Program-made: the position numbers and the translations under genes
Assembly (NCBI GenBank): GCA_031261175.1
Contig: JAISJW010000001.1
Location: 1 to 64,000, forward strand
Direction: 5' to 3'
DNA from: Lactobacillales bacterium
Lineage (GTDB): Bacteria; Bacillota; Bacilli; Lactobacillales; Streptococcaceae
Length of the DNA: 64,000 nt
Part shown: piece by piece, positions 43,741 to 53,682 of the stretch
How positions within the stretch are numbered: position 1 is the first letter of the stretch
Layout: every line of letters starts with the position of its first letter
The notes under the pieces: generated by a model
Database searches by the model: none
What the model was told of the DNA's origin: nothing
Seen by the model: the letters and a program-made list of their open reading frames with translations, nothing else

Positions 43741-46700
43741 TTATTTCAATTTAGCGGGCGCTGGCGCACCCTTAGGTAGAATTTGAACTTCATAGGCTTC
43801 GACGCGTAGTCCTTTACCAGAAGTTCCGGCAATTGCCCCATCCTTAACCCAATCTTGCCATCCGACATTTTGCACGTGAGCACAATAGTAGATGTCATAG
43901 TTTTGAGTTAGCGATTGATCTAAATCAAGAGTGAAAGCTTCAAGGCGAAGGCCTTTACCTTCAGTTCCGTTCTCACCTGATTTAGCTGCTTGCCAACCGA
44001 GATTTTGCACGTGCGTTTTAATGCTGACATGCTTATCTAATTGCCCGTTTTGGAAGATGCGAACCGCTTCGAGACGAAGCGCTTGACCAGTTGTTCCGGC
44101 GATGTCTCCGTGATTTTGAGCGTTAATCCAACCTTTGTTTTGAACGTGAGCTGAATAAGTAATAACGTTTTGCACGTTGAAATCTTGCTCAGTGATCAAG
44201 TATTGAATTCCATCATAACGAGTTTTACTTTGAACTTCAATTTGTTCGTTAGCTAAAATCGTAACCGGTTTGAATGTTCCGTCAGTGTTAGCTTCAAACG
44301 TTTGGCTAGTCAACCAGTTATCAGTTGAATATTCAAAAGTTGTATTAGCTTTAACGATATCAGACGTTCCTTCAGGGAAGTTCACCGCTACTGATTTGTA
44401 AAGCGGATTAATTTGGTTCACGATGCTTACAACCGGTGAAGGTGCAGCGTGTGGTTTAAGGTTTTTGCTTTCAAATTTAACGGGTTCAGATTCGTTTCCG
44501 TAAATATCGAACGCTTTGAAGTAAACCGGACTAGTCGTTGAAACTGCAAGCGGATTAGCTGGATCGAAATCAACCCAATTTGCGCGGCCGTCAGTCGAAA
44601 CTTGATAACGCGTAATTTCTGAGTTTGGCTCAACGCTAACGTGTTCCGTGCTGACCAATTTTCCTTCAGGTGCATCAGTCGTGATGACTGGTTTAACCGC
44701 CGCTGCAGCTGGTTTGTAGTGAACGTTCAATAATTCATGTTTCGCTTCAGCACCCATACCACTGTTGAACGTAACCAAATGGTGCGTTGTGCTGCCTTTT
44801 CCGTCTTCATCCGGCAAATTAACCGTTGTCGCGAAATTATAGCGGAAAGCATTTTCGAGATTGGCAAGTTCTGCGCTATCAAACGCGTAATCGTTGTATA
44901 TGCCAGGCGCTGCGTGCGTTTGTGAGGCTAAAATGATATCGTTGTTGACGTAAACTTTCGTTCCGCCAGCTGGCTCATAAACGTCACCTTGAATCTTGAA
45001 TTCAGGATTGTTAGTATAGACGTCATATCCTTCATCGTTTTTAACCCAAGTTGCACCAGTTGTATCAAGGTTGTATTCAGTCGATTTAATCGCTGTTACG
45101 ATTTGAAGAGACGTAACGAAAGGTTCCGTTTTCTCGTCTTTCATCGTTGTCTTAAAGCGCAAGACTGAAATATCGAAGTTTTTAACGTTTGGAATCGTAA
45201 GAGAGAAGTTTCCGTCGGCATCAGGATTAACATCGGTATATTCTTGATTGTCGCCATAAGCATACTCAAGCGTCTTAACACCATCAGTATCAACGCGTCC
45301 AGTTATAACAAGATCTCCTGTTTTGGTTTCTTCGTTATAGTTTTTGTAAATAGGATTATTTTTAAGCGTTTCTTCGGTAACTAAATTGTTAGACCAAATG
45401 CTAACATTGTTCAGTGTAACGTAGTCGCTAAAGTGAGGAAGCGAGTTATACCAATCAGACTCGTCACCTGTCAGCCCCATATTGTACTGAATACCATTCG
45501 TTTCTGACAAGTCAAAGCCCCATTCAGTTGGAATAGTATGTTTACCCATATCAGAGATTCCGTAGTTGGTAATCGTTCCAATATTTGGTAATGAAATCGG
45601 CACTGGGAAATTCCACAATTTCGTACTTTCGAACCAACCATCGTGATTTCCGTGCGTGTACTTGCCATCCTCGTTTTTCGCAATCAACTCAAATTGCGGA
45701 TTGATTTGATAAGTTTCCGGGCGGACGGCAAGTTCAACGATTGTATCTAGGCAGTAAGGTTGACTTGTCGATCCATCAGCATTTTTATTGATTTTATCGA
45801 TTTGGAAGTACTTAGCATAACCAACAGTTCCGTCAGCTCCATGACCACTTGTGTCACCTTGAAGCGTCGTCGCGAAATCACCTTTGGCCGAATTTGTTCC
45901 GCCGAAGAAGAACAATCGCCCTTCGTTGATCAACTGTTGCATTGGTTCATCATTCGAGTAATCGATATGGATATGGGTTTTAATTGTATTTTCAATCGTT
46001 TCTTCAGGATCTAGATAACGAGGGAAATTGTCGAAAATAATTGAATCAAGTGGGTTAAACGGGATATATGCTTCTGACACGCCCGGGATTGTATTTGCTG
46101 CGATTGTTTCATCTTTCAACAAGTACGCAGTATTCCGTTCAGGATTTGTAAACTCGATTTGGTTATTTCGCGTGTAAACGAATTTGAAGCTGAATAGCGT
46201 TTTGCCAGTCGTCGTTTGAAGCGTACACTCATCCGGGCGTTTCGCCTCAGTTGTGAAGTCGAACGTGTAAGACCAGTAACCGGTTTCCGGATCAACTTGA
46301 ATCGGATGCTCTACTTTACCATCCCAGATATAGAAGTCGTTATCGTAAGTTCCGGCAATTGTCCAAGATTTGTCGGCTACGGGATCTATTTCAATAGACG
46401 GATCTGTGAAGAAATCAGGGTAGCTCAACAAGTTGATGAAGTTAACTTCCAGTAAGTAGTCGCCCCCATCAGCAGCTCCTGCAAACGGCTGGAACTTCAT
46501 TTTATCTTCAAAGTTTTTACTCGTTTTACCAGCATTTGAAGTGTCACCTAAAGTTTGCGTATAACTTTCAACCGTTGTGTTATCGATTGCGTCAGTACCT
46601 AAAACTCTGAAGTTGTTAACTCCATTTTTAGCTGATTGCCCAAGAAGGAAGTCGCTCAAATGAATGTTGAAGTGGACAGTTTTAGCATCAAGACGAGCTT

Positions 46701-49700
46701 CGTCTTTCGCATCGCTATCGAGATCAAGTCCGTAGGCAGTTCCATCATCAAAGGCTAAACCGATTTGTTTGTCAGGACTGATACCAACACCAGCTCCATC
46801 GCTTAAAGTTCCGGTTAAGTAGTATTTGCCGTCTTTTTTAACGATTTCAGCAGTTACGCTAGGTCCGGTATTGTCGATTTTAATCGGAAGTTTTGTAACT
46901 TGCTTATGTTCTTTAGCTGAGTCATAAGTCGTGTAGTTAGTAATTTGGTAGTAATATTGACCTTCTGGAAGAGGGTCGTCATTGCGCGTTGAAGGATTGT
47001 ATTTCGTACCATTCCAAGCGCTATGCTCAGTCGAGATGAACTTGCCTTTTTCAAGGTGATTCCATTTGTTGATATCAGCTACCACGTTACCTTTGTCGTC
47101 AACTACTGACAAGGCGGCGTCTTCAGCGTTACGAACCGTGAAGAAATTAATTGTACTAAGGCTATTTGAGTAACGTTCTAAATCTTTATTCGTAATCCCA
47201 ACTTTACTCGGGTCAATTGAATAGAATTGCGATTTAGTGCTTCTGAACATTGTTTCGTAGAAGTATTCATCTTTGACCGACTGCATACCCGAAGGGATCG
47301 GATCGTTACCGAAGCAAGTTCCGATGTAAGTGTTCCCTGTTTTTTCAGCTGAATCCCAAAGCGGTTGATCGATTGAGTTTTCCTCGTTGTAATCACCGTA
47401 GAAACCGGCGTAAGGAATAACCAAATCAACATCTTGTTTCGTCGATGCATCATTTTTAGCCGCAAATCCGGCAAAGCCTTCAACCCATGATTGGCTTTCG
47501 AACGAAGCAGGCAAAGTGATTGTAATAGTAACTAATTTCGTTTTATTATACGAATCAGTTCCAAGCGTAAATTGGTTATCAGATAAATCAGTCGTAATAG
47601 TCGCCCCTTCGATAGGAACATCGTTAAGAGACGCGAAGTAGTCACCAAAACCAGGTTTGCTTAGCGGATTTCCTTCGCTTGGCAAGCTATTTTTGTATTG
47701 ACGAAGGTGAGACGTCGTTCTCTCTTGGGTATAGACACCGCCGTGATCATCAAAGTTGTAAGTAACAGGGTCGCTACCATTGTTTGTCAGTTTGACTTTA
47801 AAAGTTCTCGTTTTTTCAGTGAAAGCTTTAAGCGCAAAATTTCCGCCTAACTCTTTATTCGAATCATCGTCGGCCACAACGACAGCTTTTGTTTTGTTAT
47901 TAACAGCCGCTTGAACATTCATCGCACCCGAACCTTGTTTACGCGGCGAGTAGACAGTTGTGCTATCACCGACTTTGTAAGTCTTAGGTTGAGCAGTTGT
48001 TGTCAAGGCAAGTTTAGCATCTTTAGTCAGATTAAAACTATCCACTTCGTAAGCGCTATCTCTGTGTTCAGTCGCTAATTTTTTAAGATTGCTGACGATT
48101 AGAGCTACAGCCCCGGCAACTTGAGGCGTCGCCATCGATGTACCACCATCTACTTTGTGGTTGTTGTTTTCTGCGTTATCTTCTTGGTTCCAAGTCGAGT
48201 AAATGTTATTACCTGGCGTTGAAATATCTGGGTTGAAATCAAGTTCAGGATTTAGCCCCCAACCTGAGAAACCAGTCATGCGGCCGCCGTTATCAGCTTT
48301 CGCCGAAGGGTTTATTTTCCAACTTGCCGGATCGATTTCAAGCGTATTGTCGCCATCCTTGCTAAGAGCTGCCATCAGTTTTTGACCGTCTTCACGGCTG
48401 ATAACTGCATAAGGAAGCGCCACGTCTTTCACCGCGTCAAAGGCAGGATATTTATCTAATTCATCATCACTCAAATCTGAAATAATGATCAGACCCTTGA
48501 TGTTTTCTTCGTTAACCATGGCAAGTTGCAAATCTGGATTCAACGGATTCATCGTTGTAACCATAACTTTTCCGGCAATTGAAGTTTTTTCTTTTGTTTT
48601 TGCGATGTCGTCCATAAACATATAGCCTGGAAGGCCCGCTGTTGGAGCGTCGATTTCAACACCTTTGATTGTTTTTTCAAACGAATCCGCCGTATCGATG
48701 ACTTGCCCCCAACCCGGTGAAACGATTTTCGCTTTCGGATCAGATCCGACGAAATTCGCACAGGCTACGATTGAAGTTTCGTGCGCAAACAACGCTTTGA
48801 ACGAGTCAGAAGCCACGATGTTGTCGAACGTTACGCGTTTAGTATCGTTGACCGAACCCGTCGCGTTGACTTGCATTACGTTTGTATTGTTGTAACTCGC
48901 AACCGTGATGGCATCAAGCGCAGTCCCGGGCGATTGAGTCGTGTTTTCTTCAACTGTGTTAAACAATGAAAAGTCGTTCATCGCTGAACCAGATGAGAAT
49001 AAACCATCGTTACCTGCGGCAATTACCGGTACAACCCCAGCTGCCGCTGCTTTTTGGATAGCGATCAACTCAGGTGAAGAGTGACTTTGCGTGCTGTTTT
49101 CGCCCATTGTCATCGAGATGTTAATCGCGTCAGCACCAAGCGTTACCGCATCTTCAACCGCGCGGACTAAGTCAGTTGCAACTGCAAGTTGTGAAGCGTT
49201 GGCATTGATTTTAAGATCCAACAATTGAGCTTGAGGTGCGGCACCTTTAATCCCGCCGTTTGCAGTATCGCCATTGGCAGCTGCAATTCCGGCTACGTGG
49301 GTTCCGTGACCTTCAGTGTAGTCAGAACTATCAGTCGTTTTATTCGAGTAGTCATAAGAGAACGGAATTTTGTCCGATCGCCAAACGCCGTAACCAAGTC
49401 CTTCTTCTTTACTGATGAATTTAGCCGCTTGATCAGCGTCGATTTTTTCACCTTTGATATGTCCAGGAGTGTCGCCTTCTGCCGAATCCAATTTGAAGTC
49501 AACGTGCTCGGCGTCAATCCCGGCATCGATAATCGCGATGACAGTTCCTTTACCTCCAGCAAGACCAGCTTGGTTTTGCACGCTATCAGTTAGGTAGCTT
49601 AGGCTATTCGAAGAGTTATCAGCTAATTTATAAGTGTTGACACGAGTGACCGCTTTGACACCTTTAATTTTTTTGATTTTTTTCACTTCGGCGCTGCTAG

Positions 49701-50199
49701 CCGTAACCGAGAAACCGTTGATCAGGTAACCATTAGAAGTCCCGATAGCGACGTTGCTATCAAGCTGATCTTTGATTGTTTTTTGATTGAGGATTTTTTT
49801 ATTTGCAGCTCTGTGCGCTTTTTTTACATATTTAGCCGAACCATCAGATAGACCAACTTCTTTTTGAGCAGCAGGTTCATCTAATTCGACGTAGTATTTA
49901 GCGACAGCTGAGTCACTTGTCCCTTTTACTTTTGGAGTTGCTTTTTGCCCAGTTGCCGTGCCGACTTTAGATTGAAAATCTTTAGCCATATTCGCAGCTT
50001 TTTCAGTATTGCTTTTGACAAGGGCATCTTTGAATTCACTATCTGTTTTTACGTTAGTTCCGACAACGATATCAGCACTATCAGATAGATTTGTTGTCGG
50101 AGCGTCTTCGGCAATTGCCGGAACCGCTTGGATCAATGTCGTTATTGGACTTGCCAGAATGATTGCTAGCAAGACAAACGGTGAGATCTTCTTGAACAT
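43741..50199 (-). CDS. Secreted subtilisin-family (S8) giant protease, paralogue, with three ChW repeats
   Basis: 2152 residues with TAGGAGGA before the ATG. Signal peptide ending AVPAIAEDA; propeptide to about 200. Triad: Asp near 225 (IAIIDAGID), His near 298 (GHGTHVAG), Asn near 397 (IAAGNDG), Ser near 688 (GGTSMATPQVAG). A PA-like insert lies between His and Ser, and Ig/Fn3-like modules fill the long middle. The C-terminal cassette has AHVQNKGWINA, THVQNLGWQAA and AHVQNVGWQDW, and the tail PKGAPAPAKLK. It is 29 bases upstream of the other protease and may be co-transcribed. A paralogue rather than a recent duplicate: the catalytic parts differ considerably. Confidence 0.9.
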   Translation of the reverse strand: MFKKISPFVLLAIILASPITTLIQAVPAIAEDAPTTNLSDSADIVVGTNVKTDSEFKDALVKSNTEKAANMAKDFQSKVGTATGQKATPKVKGTSDSAVAKYYVELDEPAAQKEVGLSDGSAKYVKKAHRAANKKILNQKTIKDQLDSNVAIGTSNGYLINGFSVTASSAEVKKIKKIKGVKAVTRVNTYKLADNSSNSLSYLTDSVQNQAGLAGGKGTVIAIIDAGIDAEHVDFKLDSAEGDTPGHIKGEKIDADQAAKFISKEEGLGYGVWRSDKIPFSYDYSNKTTDSSDYTEGHGTHVAGIAAANGDTANGGIKGAAPQAQLLDLKINANASQLAVATDLVRAVEDAVTLGADAINISMTMGENSTQSHSSPELIAIQKAAAAGVVPVIAAGNDGLFSSGSAMNDFSLFNTVEENTTQSPGTALDAITVASYNNTNVMQVNATGSVNDTKRVTFDNIVASDSFKALFAHETSIVACANFVGSDPKAKIVSPGWGQVIDTADSFEKTIKGVEIDAPTAGLPGYMFMDDIAKTKEKTSIAGKVMVTTMNPLNPDLQLAMVNEENIKGLIIISDLSDDELDKYPAFDAVKDVALPYAVISREDGQKLMAALSKDGDNTLEIDPASWKINPSAKADNGGRMTGFSGWGLNPELDFNPDISTPGNNIYSTWNQEDNAENNNHKVDGGTSMATPQVAGAVALIVSNLKKLATEHRDSAYEVDSFNLTKDAKLALTTTAQPKTYKVGDSTTVYSPRKQGSGAMNVQAAVNNKTKAVVVADDDSNKELGGNFALKAFTEKTRTFKVKLTNNGSDPVTYNFDDHGGVYTQERTTSHLRQYKNSLPSEGNPLSKPGFGDYFASLNDVPIEGATITTDLSDNQFTLGTDSYNKTKLVTITITLPASFESQSWVEGFAGFAAKNDASTKQDVDLVIPYAGFYGDYNEENSIDQPLWDSAEKTGNTYIGTCFGNDPIPSGMQSVKDEYFYETMFRSTKSQFYSIDPSKVGITNKDLERYSNSLSTINFFTVRNAEDAALSVVDDKGNVVADINKWNHLEKGKFISTEHSAWNGTKYNPSTRNDDPLPEGQYYYQITNYTTYDSAKEHKQVTKLPIKIDNTGPSVTAEIVKKDGKYYLTGTLSDGAGVGISPDKQIGLAFDDGTAYGLDLDSDAKDEARLDAKTVHFNIHLSDFLLGQSAKNGVNNFRVLGTDAIDNTTVESYTQTLGDTSNAGKTSKNFEDKMKFQPFAGAADGGDYLLEVNFINLLSYPDFFTDPSIEIDPVADKSWTIAGTYDNDFYIWDGKVEHPIQVDPETGYWSYTFDFTTEAKRPDECTLQTTTGKTLFSFKFVYTRNNQIEFTNPERNTAYLLKDETIAANTIPGVSEAYIPFNPLDSIIFDNFPRYLDPEETIENTIKTHIHIDYSNDEPMQQLINEGRLFFFGGTNSAKGDFATTLQGDTSGHGADGTVGYAKYFQIDKINKNADGSTSQPYCLDTIVELAVRPETYQINPQFELIAKNEDGKYTHGNHDGWFESTKLWNFPVPISLPNIGTITNYGISDMGKHTIPTEWGFDLSETNGIQYNMGLTGDESDWYNSLPHFSDYVTLNNVSIWSNNLVTEETLKNNPIYKNYNEETKTGDLVITGRVDTDGVKTLEYAYGDNQEYTDVNPDADGNFSLTIPNVKNFDISVLRFKTTMKDEKTEPFVTSLQIVTAIKSTEYNLDTTGATWVKNDEGYDVYTNNPEFKIQGDVYEPAGGTKVYVNNDIILASQTHAAPGIYNDYAFDSAELANLENAFRYNFATTVNLPDEDGKGSTTHHLVTFNSGMGAEAKHELLNVHYKPAAAAVKPVITTDAPEGKLVSTEHVSVEPNSEITRYQVSTDGRANWVDFDPANPLAVSTTSPVYFKAFDIYGNESEPVKFESKNLKPHAAPSPVVSIVNQINPLYKSVAVNFPEGTSDIVKANTTFEYSTDNWLTSQTFEANTDGTFKPVTILANEQIEVQSKTRYDGIQYLITEQDFNVQNVITYSAHVQNKGWINAQNHGDIAGTTGQALRLEAVRIFQNGQLDKHVSIKTHVQNLGWQAAKSGENGTEGKGLRLEAFTLDLDQSLTQNYDIYYCAHVQNVGWQDWVKDGAIAGTSGKGLRVEAYEVQILPKGAPAPAKLK

Positions 50200-50227
50200 G
50201 TATATTCCTCCTAAGACTAGGGACGTT

Positions 50228-53200
50228 TTATTTTAATTTTGCGGGCGCAGGTGCACCCTTAGGAACGATCTTGATAGCGTAAGCTTCAAGGCGAAGGCCT
50301 TTACCAGTGGTACCCGCATCTGCTCCGTTTTTAACCCAATCTTGCCACCCGATGCTCTGAACATGAGTACAATAGTAGATATCGAAATCATTTGCGTATT
50401 TTTCAGTTAATGTCAGGCGTAGAGCCTCGACACGAAGTCCTTGACCAGCCGTTCCACCTTGGCCTAAGCCATCTAATTTACGAGCATCTGTTGTTTCCCA
50501 GCCAATGCTTTGAACGTGGGTTTGAACGTTGATGAAGTCAGCTAGATTTCCGTCGATTTCGTGAATGCGGAACGCTTCAAGGCGTAAACTTTGACCCGAA
50601 GTTCCCGAAATTTGACCGGCTTGGACGTCATCCATCCACCCTTTACTTTGAACATGTCCTTGATAAGTGATTTTGGGAACAACTGTTACGTAGCCGACAG
50701 CTTTAACAGTTTTCTTAAATTTGTTTTTTAAATAGTAGGTAACTTTGTGTTTACCAACTTCGTTAGTGTTGAAATTCATTCCCGTAACTGCAGCCGAGGC
50801 GTCTTCACCTTCGCTAGTTGCGCTAACAACCGCTGCTTTAGGATCAAATTTATCACCTTGGTTGATAACAATATCTTTGACCGCAAGCGTTGGAATGTCT
50901 TCTTTTTCATTGAAGTGAACTTCAAAGTAAGTTTTGCCAGTTCCGCTGATTGAGAACTGTTTGATATCGTATTTCAGTTTATTAACCGTTGAAATTGTAT
51001 CGTTTTCGTCTTTTGACCCAACGTATGTAAACGTTCCTTCAGTTTGATCAAGCACCCAATCCTCAGCTGGTTCAACACCTGCGCGAAGCTCTTTAGGAAT
51101 CCCTAAATCGTCGAGCGAGATTGAGTAATTGCCGAATTTTGTCGGGTCTTGGTTTTCGGTGTAGTGCAAATCATCATTATGCACCGAATCGTTGATGAAC
51201 GGATTTTCAGGATCAACGCCCATACCGTTATTTTTGCTGTTACCAATGTTGGTGTTGTATTTTATCGAAGTAAGCGGACAACCGTACAAGCCCACAGAAT
51301 TGAGTTTTGCAAGAGTGCTAATGTCAAGCGACTCAAATTGGTTCATCCCCAACTCAAGCTTGAACAAATTCTCAGGCAATTGCGTGCCATCGATGTGAGT
51401 TATCCCATTTCTACCCGCACTAAGTTCGTTCAATTGGCTTAAACCTTTAAGGGCATCCAATTCAGTAATTTTGTTACCTGAGATATCGAGCAAGAAGACC
51501 GATGAAGACTTAATGCCGTCGATTGATTTCAAGTTGTTATTAGCTAGATTTACTTTTAGACCTACTGGATCCATTTGATTGCTAATATCAGCGAGCAATT
51601 TAGGGTTATCTTCTGATTTGCCATCATTTGGGAAATGGATTTTATCCAACGATTCAATTAGATTACCATCTACCTCGATAAACATTCCGTAACCCCTTGG
51701 TTGCGTGAAAGTTCCATCGTGATTCTCGGTACCCACTGTTGAACGATAAGTTTCAAAGGCATCTAAATCGATTTCTTTTAAGTTGTTTCTTGAAAACTTG
51801 TAATTGGCATTAGCCGTAAATCTATTGGCATCTTCCTCGGTATATTTCGAAATGTTGAGTTCGCCATCTTGCAATTGCCCAGTTTTCTCAACTGATATTT
51901 TTGACAGATTATCGTCTGTGAAAATCATATCAGAAAAGTGAAAATCAGAAATATCAGCGTGGATTAAATTAGTAAAAGAGACAGTTATTTTATTAATACA
52001 TTTATGCAAATAACCGATACCCGTTAAGTCGTGAATGTAATTAAGATAATTTTCTGAGTTCCCATTTTTAGCAACCACCGTGCTGTCGTTACCTGTATTT
52101 TCTCTCCAGTTCACCATGTTTGCGATATAAATATTAAAAGCTTTAGCCGGTGCTGGCTCATACTGTTCATCAAGCTCATTTTTTTCAGCCTGAGTTACTT
52201 GCGCTAGGGCAATTGGGAAACGCCCTTTTACCGCAGATGCGTTTATATATAGTTGACTAATTTGTTTTCGGGTTTTACTCTCTCCAGGATCTTTCGTGGT
52301 GTCATAAGTGAAAACTTTAAATGTTCGTGCCGGGGTACCCTCCGGAGTAACTGTATCTACAATTTCATCGTATCCCTCTTTTGGATTGATATGAATTGCC
52401 GAATCAGGAGTAACATATTTTTCAGTTTCCGTCGCTTTCATTTTTTCCAATAATTTCTTAGGAATAACTTTTACTTTGTAGTCGTTAGCCGGAGCATATT
52501 TTGTTGTGATGCTAGCTGTTTGCTGAGACCACAATTCGTTTTCTATCACATCATTCGATGGCTGATAATTGGAAGTGAGTTTCACCGCTAAGTTTTGGAC
52601 AACATTTAGATTCGCGCTTCCCCATTCATCTTCGTTAAACAGCTTAGTTGATAGGAATTTACGGAAATTACGATCCGGGAAGTTTTCTTTATTGATAACG
52701 ACATTATCAGAGCTTTGCGCTAATTCTTTTTCCGAAAATTGATTCCATGTATTCACCGTATCGATGTTTGGGTGATTTTCAAAGAAGGCTTTCGAATAAG
52801 AGTCATTTGCCGTGTCTTTGCTCAATTTATGAATTGGCAATCCACGAACATTAAACACTCCGCCCGCTACGCTCCAATCTCCAACTGTACTTGTATCGTT
52901 CTTAGGTTTTATCTGGCTTCCTGTGTCGTCGACAGTCGGAAAATCATCGGGGTCCGTAAAGTAATCATACACCCACATACTAATGCTTCCAGCATCTTGG
53001 CCGTTGAACGCCTTTTCCGCGCTCATATCCGCTAATTGGAAATCATAATCATCAGAATCTGCCGGGTCGTAGTCGCTCCAAACGGCAGGATCGACATTTG
53101 CGATCGTCGAGTCCGTTTGCGCCGGTGATTCTACCGCAGCCTCTTCGGCAATTGCCGTCAGTGGCAAAGCCGCTATAATTGCGTTGGCAAGTAACAACCC

Positions 53201-53242
53201 TGTAGCCGCTGCTGCAAACAACGTTTTTGTATATTTTTTCAT
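50228..53242 (-). CDS. Secreted leucine-rich-repeat protein with three ChW repeats
   Basis: 1004 residues; GAGGAGG before the ATG. Signal peptide ending LPLTAIAEEA. Residues to about 540 are unrecognised. An internalin-like LRR run follows (about 560-665: LANNNLKSIDG, LDISGNKITELDAL, LGMNQFESLDIS), then a DUF5011/Ig-like domain (about 780-850: VKDIVINQGDKFDPKA). The ChW cassette contains GHVQSKGWMDD, THVQSIGWETT and THVQSIGWQDW, with the same PKGAPAPAKLK tail as the second protease. Likely an adhesion or peptide-binding protein on the cell wall. First of the three ChW genes in transcription order. Confidence 0.82.
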   Translation of the reverse strand: MKKYTKTLFAAAATGLLLANAIIAALPLTAIAEEAAVESPAQTDSTIANVDPAVWSDYDPADSDDYDFQLADMSAEKAFNGQDAGSISMWVYDYFTDPDDFPTVDDTGSQIKPKNDTSTVGDWSVAGGVFNVRGLPIHKLSKDTANDSYSKAFFENHPNIDTVNTWNQFSEKELAQSSDNVVINKENFPDRNFRKFLSTKLFNEDEWGSANLNVVQNLAVKLTSNYQPSNDVIENELWSQQTASITTKYAPANDYKVKVIPKKLLEKMKATETEKYVTPDSAIHINPKEGYDEIVDTVTPEGTPARTFKVFTYDTTKDPGESKTRKQISQLYINASAVKGRFPIALAQVTQAEKNELDEQYEPAPAKAFNIYIANMVNWRENTGNDSTVVAKNGNSENYLNYIHDLTGIGYLHKCINKITVSFTNLIHADISDFHFSDMIFTDDNLSKISVEKTGQLQDGELNISKYTEEDANRFTANANYKFSRNNLKEIDLDAFETYRSTVGTENHDGTFTQPRGYGMFIEVDGNLIESLDKIHFPNDGKSEDNPKLLADISNQMDPVGLKVNLANNNLKSIDGIKSSSVFLLDISGNKITELDALKGLSQLNELSAGRNGITHIDGTQLPENLFKLELGMNQFESLDISTLAKLNSVGLYGCPLTSIKYNTNIGNSKNNGMGVDPENPFINDSVHNDDLHYTENQDPTKFGNYSISLDDLGIPKELRAGVEPAEDWVLDQTEGTFTYVGSKDENDTISTVNKLKYDIKQFSISGTGKTYFEVHFNEKEDIPTLAVKDIVINQGDKFDPKAAVVSATSEGEDASAAVTGMNFNTNEVGKHKVTYYLKNKFKKTVKAVGYVTVVPKITYQGHVQSKGWMDDVQAGQISGTSGQSLRLEAFRIHEIDGNLADFINVQTHVQSIGWETTDARKLDGLGQGGTAGQGLRVEALRLTLTEKYANDFDIYYCTHVQSIGWQDWVKNGADAGTTGKGLRLEAYAIKIVPKGAPAPAKLK

Positions 53243-53577
53243 GAATGAATCCTCCTCTAATGTGAGCGTTAGATTTTTTTTAATAACGTTCTAAATAATA
53301 CATTAATTATTAAGTTTTGTCTAAGTTTTGATTAATATTTAACCAAATATTAACGATAAAATACCGCTTTCATTGCATAAAATCACATCGTTTTTGCATA
53401 AAACTTGAATTTTCTAACCTTCCGTGTTACTTATCGCAAAACGAACTCTTTTGAACCCTTATAAACACTAGCTTCTCGAATTCACACTGCATTTTTACAA
53501 CTTTTTTCCTAATCTTAATATTTAAATATACAAGAAAATATTGCGCGGATAGTTTATTTGCAAGTTCTTTCGGAACC

Positions 53578-53633
53578 CGCTCAAACTCGGAAATCAGGGT
53601 GCAAATTCGCGAATTTTTTCGATTCTGAGCTAG
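53578..53633. repeat. Degenerate fragment of element E/F
   Basis: CGCTCAAACTCGGAAATCAGGG followed by a CGCGAATTTTTTCGATT stretch matches, with changes, the right part of the first hairpin of copy F (27891-27940). The rest of the 440-base gap between the LRR gene and cshA (53243-53577) is AT-rich and shows only promoter-like sequence for the LRR gene. Confidence 0.45.
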
Positions 53634-53653
53634 TTTTGACCAACGCAAAAAAA

Positions 53654-53677
53654 ATTGCCACCCGATCGGGCAGCAAT
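53654..53677 (-). terminator. Hairpin terminator of cshA
   Basis: TTGCCACCC/GGGCAGCAA stem around GATC, with A-run to the left, directly after the helicase stop codon. Confidence 0.65.
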
Positions 53678-53682
53678 CTCTC

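Noticed and set aside
37589..53242. Expected LPXTG anchors in the three large secreted proteins
   Set aside because: Their C-termini were read fully; they end in ChW repeats and short PAKLK or GFEKK tails with no sorting signal.
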